Part shown: positions 11,501-23,500 of the stretch, one piece after another | Position numbering within the stretch: the first letter of the stretch is position 1 | Layout of the letters: the number at the start of each line of letters is the position of its first letter | From: Procambarus clarkii | Taxonomy: Eukaryota; Arthropoda; Malacostraca; Decapoda; Cambaridae | Assembly (NCBI RefSeq): GCF_040958095.1 | Contig: NC_091188.1 | Span: forward strand, 3,015,181 to 3,079,180 | DNA length: 64,000 bases | Direction of reading: 5' to 3' | Program-made: the position numbers and the translations under genes | The notes under the pieces: model-generated | Told to the model about the DNA's origin: nothing | Database searches by the model: none | Seen by the model: only the letters and a program-made list of their open reading frames with translations

Positions 11501-14500
11501 TAATTGAATGACATGGCTGCCCCACATGTCACTGTTTGTTGTAGACATCAAAATGTTCAGATAGCAGCAGACATGTGAAATACCCGAGAATATTAATACA
11601 TTCACCATCCCCAAAGCAAAATTGGTAGGACATATTACTGTCTGCAGTAATATGTCTGCAGTCTGCAAAGAGTTATAAAATAAAAAGTAGGCATCTTTCA
11701 ATATCACATACATTATATTGCAAAATAACTTGCCAGGTCTTTCCTCTCCATTTTGCATCCAAACTGCGCCTACTGAATTCTTTCAACACGATATGGCTAA
11801 CTACACTGCCAAAATCTTAGTTTGAAAACAAAAAATAAATATCTAATCAATCTGCACCTAGCCACATCTCTTTCAGGCACTTTCACTCTTCACATCCACC
11901 TTACTGCAGCTCCCCTCAGCATGAAGCTAAACACTCAAAATGTTTTTGATTAACTGCTCATACTGGAAAGCTTTAAAAGCATTCTGAAAAGCATCTTTAA
12001 AGCTGTTACATTGAATTTCTCTGAACATTTTGGTCGAAGATCCGTAAACCAAGTGTTTAGAATGATTAAGCGGGCAATATGTCCCTATCTGCTACTGATT
12101 CGTTATTGACATCTATGCCTATCTAAACCTGTTTCCTTATTGTTATCAATTACTGTAAGTATAAATAAAAATGAATGGAAACTAATACAAGATCTTGAGT
12201 ATACCTCCTGAGCTGCCACCTTCATTCAGCATTCGAACAAACGCCTCTTGGTTTTCCTGGATAACGTGCAGTAACTGGGGATTCGTTTGACCAATTTGTT
12301 GAATAAATGCATCCAGAAGTGACGGATTTGACCTGGGAAATCAAGTTGAATAATTTGTTTTACAGAATGAATATCTATGCCTAGCCCAAAGAAAATTTAG
12401 TTTCTTAACAAACTTATGTCATTCTTTTATGGAACAGCACTAAAAGTATGAGACATATTCTTCACTCAATCATTAAAACACTACTCCATATAAAAGTTAT
12501 ACATAAGGAACAAAAGCAATTGCAAAAGTGCTCACCTAATCATCTGCCGCATTTGCTCAAACTGTGGTTGTGATCGAAGGAAGTTAAGAGGATCCTCTGA
12601 GGAAGTCAAAAGGTAAATTATAAAGATTCAATTATCAGCATGATGCATCACCAAACATGATATACAGTATACTGTATTCATTTCCAAAAACCTTTAGTTT
12701 GTTCCTAATAACTGCATCACCATTAATTGTAATGACATTCCTACTGGGAAATTTCTTAACCTACTGAGCAGAACACACAACTATAATCTTATCAAGAATC
12801 CATAAAAGTTCATCTGGAGTATATATCATCATTACTGCATCACCCCATTTCATACTTTCATTTTGTGGGGAAAAATCAGGCCAAAGATAATGAAGCCGTA
12901 CAGAGTGGGAAAGTCAAGCTAAAGATATTACAAAAATATACCCATCCATTTTTACTGCAACATGTTCAATGCAGAGAATCAAGAGGAACCAGCACCACCA
13001 CCACCTCCAAAAAACTGTCCCCCACAGGCCCACACCAGTTCAGAAAAGTTGACGTATATTGCAAACAAAATGTTTACTCCCTCCTTGCAACTACTGGCAC
13101 CTTCTTATGTTCACACACACGCTGTTATTCACACTCAATCCCAGTTATCTCACTCATTCTCTAGTGCATTCTTCACCAGTCTATCATAATCCATGGTCTA
13201 TCAACATGACACAACCATATCAATACTGTAACATCAAACTTTGCCATGTCACCTCTATCCATGACCTTTTTATGGTACTACTTACAATTCTCAATAAAAA
13301 AAAAAGCAACGATGAGAATATTCAAGAAATAGTCATAATTTTAATGTAAAAGGGTATGTATGTGTAGTTACAGGATGAAAGCTATGTTCATAGTATCCCA
13401 TCTTTCTCACTCATTGTCTTATAACGCTTTGAAACTACTGACGGTTTTGGTCTCCTCCACCTTCTCACTTAACTTGTTCCAACTGTCTACTACTCCAATC
13501 ACAAAAGTGAATTTTCTAATGTTCTTTCAGCAGCTTTGTTTAGTTAACTTATTGCAGTAATGCATAGTAAACTGTTCATTGCCACATGGTAGTAGGTTCC
13601 CAATATATATAAAGCTTAAGTTTTACTTGATGCATATACCTCAAGACAATTATATAAATGTAGTGCATACATGATATCTTGATAATTTGAATAGCATAAT
13701 TTAACAAAGATTTGGGTTAACCTACAATAATGCATGTTGCATTCATGCATAAAATTTATATAAAAATTTTTGTTTGCACATTTATAACAATCACATTTGA
13801 AAAGTACAGCACATCCTAATATGATTTATAAATTATAAAAACATATGTCTTGCCTTGGCCAACTATAAACATTGTTTCATCACCCTTCGATGGACTAATA
13901 ATACAAAATCTACTTGGACCCAATTCATTATTTGGCAGAGCCGCTGCAGCTTGAGTTCAGGGTCAGTAATTCCCTAGCTCCAATTTGCAGTCTCATGCAT
14001 TGTTTCACCTTCAGTATGCTCTTGCGCCACTTAAACTAGATTGGTCTATGGATCAGGTGCTTCGTCTTCTGTCTTCCGCTTGGTTTCCTGTGCCCCCTTC
14101 AGTCTGAGATTGTTTTCTCAAGTATCTCTTCTTGGTTTCTCTGGCTTCAGGTTGCAAAGTTGGTTAGCTTCATGCTCGTCTTCGGTGCTGGAGTTTTTGT
14201 TCCTTCGGTTCTGGGAGACTCTTCAGTTGGTTCCTCTTTTCCGGCGAAGAATGAGTCGGTAGGTTTCTGGAGGGGTCCGTTAGAGTTGATGCCTAGTTGG
14301 TTCGGCCAGGGGTTACATCATGTGTGTCAGGTGATAGTGTCCATCGCTACCTTAGTGCCACCACTTCTGCGTCAGTGGATGCATTGCGGGTTGATCTTGT
14401 TTCCTTGTCCCCCTGTTCCAGGGCTAATCTTTCACAGGTCATCCGCAGTGTCATTAGGTCTAGTCAGTCCGAGGTCTACCCTCATGCCCACGACGTCTGG

Positions 14501-17500
14501 ATATATGCTGTTCTTTCTGCTGTTTTTGTTCCTCACCAATATGTTCTGGGCTGCTCTTGGGGAACAGGGGTTTTGATGGTCTACAGGATTCTGGCGGCCC
14601 AGTAGCTGGTCATTGTACCAGAGCCACGGCACCCCTAGGGATCTTTGGTCAACTTCCTAAGCCAACTGTCTCACCTTCGTTCTGATACCTGCAGTGCTTC
14701 CTCTTTACTTTTAAGTTCTCCTTTATTCCTTTTCTGTGGGTAGCTAGCTTCAGGGAGCCACAAGAAGCTCCCCAGAAAACCAGCATTGAATGTACTGAAA
14801 TGCAAATTTTTGGGCGAGCCCAGACTCCCTTTCCCAGGGAGTCAGGTTTCTTGCATCATTCGTCAAACTGACAGTGAAGCATCCCGTGAGTTGTGGCCTG
14901 CCCCTCCTCCTCCCAAACGAGGGGAAAGAATGGGGTGAATGGGCACTAGTTTATAAAATTTTCAATCTTTTTTTTTTTACATACTTTGGGGAATTCTATA
15001 ACCGTTTTTGAGTCTGCAGGTCTCGGAGGAGCCAGTTGTGGTTTGTCTCACTTTCTGGATGTCTTCCTCAGTGGTGGCATAAATGAAAAATATACAAATG
15101 TCACGGCTCCATGCGCCGTGAGGGGGACCAGGTTCTGGTTCTGGGGTTCCCAGTAGGCCAGAGAACTCCGTGACTGATGGCACTTGGTAGATGGTACCTA
15201 CACGGAAGATGGTAGCTTCGAGGAGCCACCGGGCTCACCCAGAAATTGTCATTTCAATACATTCAATGCTGGTTTTATGCAATTATAATAAATTCCAGCA
15301 GCAAAGAAATCACTTTAAAAAATGACTTAACTGGCAGATGACACCAAACCCGCATTGCATTTGGAGTGTTTAACCCTATAGCACTAGTACCCATGAATTA
15401 ACCCTTAAAGAGAAGTTATCATCATTTATTGATCACTTGGTCTATTGCTGTTATTATCGACTGGGTTTTATATTAATGATGTAAATACAGTGTGTCCTCA
15501 CTTGAACAAACTATATGGTGTAAGGCCAATTCGTTCCCTAAGTAATTTTGTTCAACCCATCAAGTTCCCAGGCAACCCCTCAACCCTGCAGAAAAAAATC
15601 AATGGGCCTACATCCACTATAATGCATATAAAGGTTTGTGACTTACCGTACTAGGAGAGTAGTGTAATGAATTATCTTCACAAATACCCCAAAAGAACAT
15701 TTAAGTACAAATACAGCATAAAACATCTTTCTTTATGTCTATACAGTATTAAACAACAAAAATCACAAACACAATTTATTACGTATTTATTATTTTGAAC
15801 ATGCCATATGATAGAGCAGCAATCATTGGTAAACAATTCCCCATCAGAGTCATAACAATATGACAATTATTAGTGGCTGCAAACATTACATAATGACCAG
15901 GAGTTACACAAACTACTTTACATTAACCTCAATATAAATATTCACAACAAATTAATATATTATGCAATCTTGATTTTGACTATGGAGTATGTTACAGCAA
16001 CCATTTGCAAACAATGTGCTCTCAAAATTATATATATATACGATCATTACTGAACCCAAACAAGCGAAATGGTAGAATTTTCTCGCTGTACTTACGAGGG
16101 AGGTACACCAGGAAGTCACAATAGCGTCAAGTATCTTTGCAAAAATCAATGGAGCAGGACAAGAATTGAACCAGTTATTGTGATTTCCTAGTATATTTGA
16201 AAGGAATTCTTCTTGGAGAACTCCATTACCTACAACAGTGTGTATACAGGAAATTTATGAAAATTTGGACTGGCTACCAGCCCAGTACCTCAAGACTCCT
16301 AGTGGATCCCAAATTAAATTACTTATAGCATGTTGTGATCGAATGGGTTAAGGCAGGCATCTGGAGTGACCAAGAATGATGGTTTGATCCCCATCCTGCT
16401 GCAATGATTTTCACAGGGAGGGAGGTATCCACCACCATCCTCCCTCCCTCACCACACTTGTAGCATCTATGATGCCAGTCAGCTGATGTTACACATTTGT
16501 CATCAAATTTCACTCAAATGGAAATTTATTCCAACTATATTACAATCTTCAGTATTATGTTTGCTCTGGTAAGACATCTTGTCAATAAAAAAAAAAAAGG
16601 CAAATTAGTGCAGATAATGCAATAATTGACAATAACATTTCTGACAAAGCTAACCAGCCAGCAATGGTGGTTAAACATGTGTACTGACTATTGGCATGCA
16701 AGTCAGTATATTTTTATATCTTTAATTTGTGTATAATTTTGAGTTAATATTGATAGACACTAATACTTGAATAATAGTTTGTTGTACTTTAGTATTTCTG
16801 CTAGTTTTACATATTTTATTAATATTTCACCTTAAACTAAAATTTATTTACATAATGGTGAACATTAATGTGGTGGAAGAAAACTAATCACTTTTGGCTG
16901 GTTCTTTGTATATATTTTAAATATTGATATTTTACAAGAATTTGTAAATTATTTTGTCAAATTTAAGTTTGATTAAAAGTTTTAAGCATTGTATAATAGT
17001 TTACACTTTTGATTAGGTAAATCATGGATGATGATAGCACTGCCGCCTCTCGATGCTTGGCGACGGCTTGGACGAATAACCCTCACCCAAATGAGCATTT
17101 ATATGTTCAACTGAACAAGGTGTACTGAACACAATTTGTTTGGACTCGCCAGGAATTCATTAGAGTGAGGATGCACTATATGGTTATAATCCATCCATAT
17201 GAGTATATTGGAGCAAAAAAAAAAATTCACTTTACACACCATGAAGTATTTCCATCCTGGGAATGTCTAATAACACATGCACACACACACACCAGGTACC
17301 CCCAGAGCAAACTATTCCTGCAAGCACACAGGCACAAATAAACATGCACATAAATGTACACATGTAAATATACATACAAAAAATGCACATGCAAGTTTAG
17401 ATGCAAGTTGATGTAGACATGCACACTCTACACACAATAAACTTAAATTATTTAATTCAAGAAATTATATAAATTTGAATCAAATGCTCTGGATAAATAA

Positions 17501-20500
17501 CATTAATATAGGAAGATGTGCTCACCATCAGGATCAGGATCACCCTCAGCAGCAACTTGTTCTTCACCTTCACCTCCCGCTGCTGGGTTGCTCGCTGGCT
17601 CATCTAAGTTAGGAGGGATGCCATCAACTAGGTACTGGACAGCCGTGTAGGGGTTATTGAAGCTTGCCCTAAGCGCTCGTTCAACCTGAGACCGACAACA
17701 CCTTACCCTTAGGAAATGGTACTAAATTACCCACTTTGATAAAAAACATTCAATGGAATTCATCCATCAATTTACCTTGTCACTATAATTATAAAATGCC
17801 CAAACCAGCTTCTCTAAGCCTCACGAATTTTTTTCCCTAAACATTCAAATACATTTGCAACATATTTATTCAATAAACAAACTTAGTCATGCTCCAAATT
17901 AAGAGGCTGGTAAGAATAGTGCCAAATAAGCATTAAGAGAAAACTATTATTTTTTTTACCCCAGGTGGGTACAGATGACGACTTCAGACTTGTTAGCAGA
18001 CTTTCACAACCTACTAGGTTTTCCTGGAACAAGATCCACCAATCGGTTTACAACCAGGTTACCTTAACTGCTCATGTGTGAACAGTTAACCTTTTGTTCA
18101 AAGTTCACCATCCACTATGCCATATATATGTATGAATATGATTACATTTATAAAATGTACATTTATAATAAAATCCTGCTCTTGATGTATATTAATTTCC
18201 AGATTATTTTTGTTTCTCCTATTTTTGCTAGTCTTAAGCTTTCAATGGTAAATATTATTAATACTGTACTTGAAATAATGTACATACTGTTATTTTTTTT
18301 AGAAATGCTTTACCGAGCTTGTACTGTACTATAAATTGCACAAATTATTTTATTTACATTACTTTGGTAGCATCCATAGACGTAGTGAGTGTACATATAC
18401 CAACTGTGCATTTTGTGAGTGTGTGCAAGTGTGTGTAAACCATTGTCTGATTGCTAAACCATTGCTAAAGCATTTTCACTGGATATAGCATTACAATATT
18501 TTTAAGTTAAAAGTAGATTAGAGGAAACTATTTCAGGTCATAAAATTAATAACAGTAAATAACAGGTTTCCACACAAGTTGTGCATTGGGCATGCAGATT
18601 AAAACTGCAAATCTTGGTATGTTGTTGAGCCAGGTCATTATAAACTATTTGGATAGACTTCCACTACTATTTCCACTCAAAAAATGTCTACTATTAGTTT
18701 CTTGGGTTAGTTTTACAATAATTTCTGCAAGGAGGTAAAGGGCTTTTAAAATGCAGGGAAAATGATTGATGGCTAATAAGGTTAAAGCCTTAAACTACCA
18801 GAAGATCTCGATTGTAAAGAAATTTCCCCCTCATTAGTATTTCTAAATACTTTCCCCCATTGCCAGTATTTCTCTGGATCCAGCACCCTGATTTTTTTTT
18901 TTTAATAATAGGAGGATAGCCCCAAAATAGTGAAAATGAACCAGGTCCATCAACCTTCCCACAGATCTGTGAACTCTGGCCCTGCATCCTAGGCAAATCT
19001 GCACATCAGCCTGGAAAGTGTGCATTGCAATTGGGAAGTTGCTGAATAGAGGTTGCACTAATTTAACTGATGGTACTACATGCTCAATATATTATTATTA
19101 TAATTCAATGAGTAAACAGTCTCCGTTTTCAAGTCAGTGACCAAATAATTATAAATTAAATCTATAAATTTTATCACACAAACTGCAGATACCTTATCTT
19201 TAGTACAAGTGAATAGGTGTTGCAAGTGAATAAAAAGTATTGTATTATAAAACCAAAGACACTGCGCATCATTTGTTTGTTTTTAGTAACAAACCAGTCA
19301 AATCATTTTGGCATGCTTCTAGTATTATACATAAATACAATATAATCGAGTAATTTGCATTATGGAAACAGCACTGACCTGCGACCTCTCGTAGCCCATT
19401 TCCATTATATTTTCTACCATACGGTTAAATTCTTCACCCATTACCAGCAAGGACTCAGCACTACCAACAGACCTGGGGAAATTTTGTGATGAATACTATA
19501 AACAAAATGATTACATGGTAACCATCCACCTTTCATGAAACAGGATCAACTATGGTTGATGACCAAATTACCCAATCTGGTAGCAAGATTTCATAAATCA
19601 TACTAACATAACCATTTCTTTGCAATGGTTACACTAATCAAACAATCCCATCCCAAAACATCTGACAGTGAGCCCAGTAAGCAGGTCTTACCAATGTTCA
19701 GAAAACAGGCAGTTACCTCTTGGTAAACAAGATAAAATACAATTACTGTACTACACAATTTCAGTTCATAAACTAGCAAGGTTTCAAGTTCACTAAATTA
19801 GTACAAAAATTGCTGAAAGCTTACAGTTTACTAAGTGCAAAATATAAGATGAGCAATAAAATTTATTCGATATAAGTTTTTTATTAAAACAAAAGAAAAT
19901 ATAGTGTAGCAGAAAACCTTTTTAACCCTTTCATCGTGGCACTTCTTTCTCAGTCCAGTTCTCCTCTTATATCAAGTGCAGGTATAAAACATGATTTGAT
20001 ATTTGTATTTATTCTAATTTTAGTACAGTATATGACTATCTTCCCAATAGTATCATTTAAAAAACTTGATTTAGGCCCCCAACACTGATACAGTATAGAT
20101 TTGAAGTACTGTACAGGATAAGTAAAAAAATTTAAAATATTTCCAAATAGAAAACTTGGTCCAAGCACTGTGCTCATAGTTACATTAATAATTAATAAAA
20201 TATTTTTGTAGATTTATTTGTAAGGAAAATTAAAGATGACTATAAATAAAGTTGGAAATGTACAAATTTTATAACGAAATTACAACCTCTTGTGATTTTT
20301 TATTGGCCGATTGATAGCCTTTTCTTTGGAAAATCAGTTTTATAGTGGAAAAACTCGCCGGTTTTTCTTGGGCAATTTGGAATTTTTTAGTGGCCAATTG
20401 GAAGTTTTTGGATGGCAATTTGTAGGTTATTATTTGGCGGTTCACAGTTTTTTGTTGTTGTGAGATTTGTTGTTTTTTCGTCGGACATTTTCCTCTATGA

Positions 20501-23500
20501 CCTGGTGTTTGCCTCTATGATGTACCCCTGGATTTTTTTAGTTTGGGTCTTCTTTCCCTTACTGGATGTGTTATGAGATTCCAGAGTCCTTCTGGTTAGT
20601 GGACACTCCTCTGTTCTCTTTGGGGGCTTAGCTTTTGTCGTTCCCAAATGCGAGCGTGTTTCAGATGTTTTGGGCAGCCTTTCTTTTGAGTTATTCGAAC
20701 CTCTCTGTGTCGTCTTGGAACCAGCATCTTCCTCTTTACATGGCTGTTCCCCAATTGCAAGGCCCTCACAGTGGATGCCTATTGACTGGATTGGTCATGC
20801 ACCTCTTTCTCCTGCTTCAGCTGTTGTGGGCAGGTTGGAGTCCTACCAGGGGAAAGTGGTCCTTCTGGCTCTTTAGTGACCAGTTCAGTCTTGGTTTCAG
20901 GCACTGCTTGCTTGGTGTCTGAACCCGAGCATTTATGCACGGCTTCAACCCTTTCAGAAGACTGGCCAGGTGACATTTTGATGGTTTAACCTCAGCTCTT
21001 CGCATCTGAACTTTTTGGCACTTCTCTATCACCATCGGCGAGTGAGTGGCTACTTTAGTGGTGTCTCACCTGCAGGTTGTCCTCTCGGCAGAAGTATGAG
21101 GTTTCTTGGCAATTTTTGCCACTTCCTTTCTCTTTGTCACTGCTTTTAAGTTCCAAACATGTTTGTTAATTCTCTTGGTTCTCTCTTGGCTTTTTCTTGA
21201 TTGACATCTCATACCAAATACTGTTGCCACTTATCATGCGGTGTTGGTGGAGCAGCGCAGCTTGTATTCAGCATCAATACTACCTCAGCACCGTTTCGCA
21301 AGCTGTCTCATGCATTGTTTCAGCTCTGGCTTGCACATGTGCTGTTTAAGCCAGCTTGATCTTCAGGCCACCTCCTTTCTTTTCTGTTCTCTTATCAGTT
21401 GACAGTGTCTCTTTGATCTAGGATGAGTTCCTGTTTTCTACCTTCTCCGTGGTGTAGTTAGCTTCAGAGTAACAAGGGGCACCCCTCAGAAAACTAGGGT
21501 TGAATATAATGAAACTCCGATTTCTGGGCGAACCCTCGTGGCTCCCCGATTCATTCCCTCCCTTTCTAGGTCATCGAAAGGGGGCTTTGTGTGCGCTCTT
21601 TGACAGTGAGAGTATCTTTCCCACTTGAGGAAACAAACGAGTGGGAGGGGTGGGGTGAGTACAAACCTTCAGCCTGTTTTGGTTAGCCGACTTTCTGGGT
21701 GCCTTCACTGGTGAGGGGGCAGTGTCACCTGCTTCCTGTTCCTTTTTGTTGATGGGGCCCAGGTTTTGGCTCTGGTCCACGATAGGCTGAGGAACTCCAA
21801 AGCTGATGCAACCGAGTACAGTAGTTGGGAGCCATCTCGGCGAGACAACTTCAGGAAGCCACCAGAGCTCGCCCAGAAATTGGCATTATCCATACAAAAT
21901 GATTGGTTATATAATAAAATGACTGGAAGTAGTCCTAATTGGTTAGGAAGTGTGGGGCAAAAGAAATGGAACTGAAAGAAAGAGCACTTACATTTCTAAC
22001 AATTACCCATCACATTATTATCTAAATCAGTGGCTCCCAACCTTTTTGGGAAGTGCCCAATATTCAAATACTCAAAAGACACCCAAGGGAGGGGGGAGGG
22101 TTGAAACTCACCAGTTGGGAGCCAGGGATCTAAATCATTAAAGTATTTCCCCACTTTCATGGGGGCAGAGAGTCATCAGCCCCACCCTAATATTGAAGAT
22201 AAAATCTGCTGGATTTATCAAATAAGCAAACATAATAAACTTACCCCCCTGAAGTTGTCTGCGAGGCTGGTGCTGCTGCTGGTGTTGTTGACGCTTCTGT
22301 AGGCGGAGTGGTGGTAGTGGTGGTAGTACTAGTTGTTGTGGTTGTGGTGGAAGTGGAAGAAGCTGTGGTAGCTGTTGTGGAAGTAGATGCTGCCTCAGAT
22401 GATGCTTCTGTGGTAGGTGTACTCGTACTCTGGGAAAATAGTTTGATGGTAGAACTAATTACTGTACAGTAATTAGTGAAAGTATATTTTCACTGTACAG
22501 TGAAAATATACTGTAAAATATTTTCTCCCTAGATTTTTTTGGATGACAAATCACTCATTTGTACATAACAAATTATTAATTCAGTCTTAGTACCGAGACA
22601 TGTGGTCATTTGTACTATGTTTGAAATAAGACCTTACCGGTGAAGTTTCTGTCGATTCCTGTGTAGAAGCAACATCTGGCTCCTCTATCACTGTGGGATC
22701 GGCAGGACCAGGTGGTGGTGCTGCCGCTTTGGGTTTTGTAACCATTATCACAAGGAATTTCTTATCGTCGATGTTATATGAATCGAGTGTCGTATCATCT
22801 TGTAGGATTTTACCTAAAAGATATAACATACAGTACTAATTTAGTAAATAGGGTAGTCACTGGCTACTTATTCCAAATTTTTCATTATTCCCTTTTCTTC
22901 AGCATTAGTAACTTAAAGTATACATGCTTCTAGCCATTAACCATTCCAATTAAGAATTCCAAACTACATGATGGAGGAAACTCATAAATTTCAAATGATC
23001 TAGCATTCATGACACTGGGCTAATGTTACATACCTGCATAAATAAGTTTCTGGCCAACAGCAGGATAATCTGTGCCTTTTTCTTTCTCAACTTTCTCTTT
23101 TAAGGCTCTGACCTGAGGGTAACAAAAGTAATGTTACATTTTAAAATATTATTAAAAATGAATATTAGGATATTTAATTCGGTTCCCAACAATACACTAA
23201 ATGAGTTCCTTAAAGTAAAACAAATCGAATTATAAAGGAAGGAAGAAAAATAACTTTTGTGCTGTACATAGCTGAATAAGGGATGAAATTTTTACCTCAC
23301 AGTAGAGGAGCTACAGATAAGTAATCTAGAAAACCCAACCCAGCCTTTTGCCAAGCATAAGGATGGGTTGACAAATGTTATGACACGCCTAAACATTTCT
23401 GAAGGATAATGAAATTATTGCATTTACAGAAAAAAAAACAGGGTATTCTTTAAATTATTCCTCCTCTTCCACTGCCTACATCAAAGATTAAATTATGCGA

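Larger units (their letters stand above)
12597..17525 (-). other. RAD23 intron 6
   Basis: It contains a LINE 3' fragment (about 13345-13560), composite repeat copy B (about 13950-15265) and a possible pogo-like DNA transposon (15488-17178). Short Pro-rich frames near 12960-13030 have no supporting context. Confidence 0.6.
19473..22244 (-). other. RAD23 intron 4, with composite repeat C and hAT MITE
   Basis: Composite repeat copy C lies at about 20290-21895 and a hAT-type MITE at 22028-22127. The stretch 19473-20280 has no recognised element. Confidence 0.6.

Noticed and set aside
12865-13189. Pro-rich plus-strand frames as a host exon
   Set aside because: They lie antisense in a RAD23 intron beside a LINE fragment, without splice-consistent neighbours or recognised domain.
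14041-14632. Overlapping open frames on both strands near 14.0-14.6 kb as genes
   Set aside because: They fall within composite repeat copy B, are not conserved as frames in copies A and C, and overlap each other in several frames.
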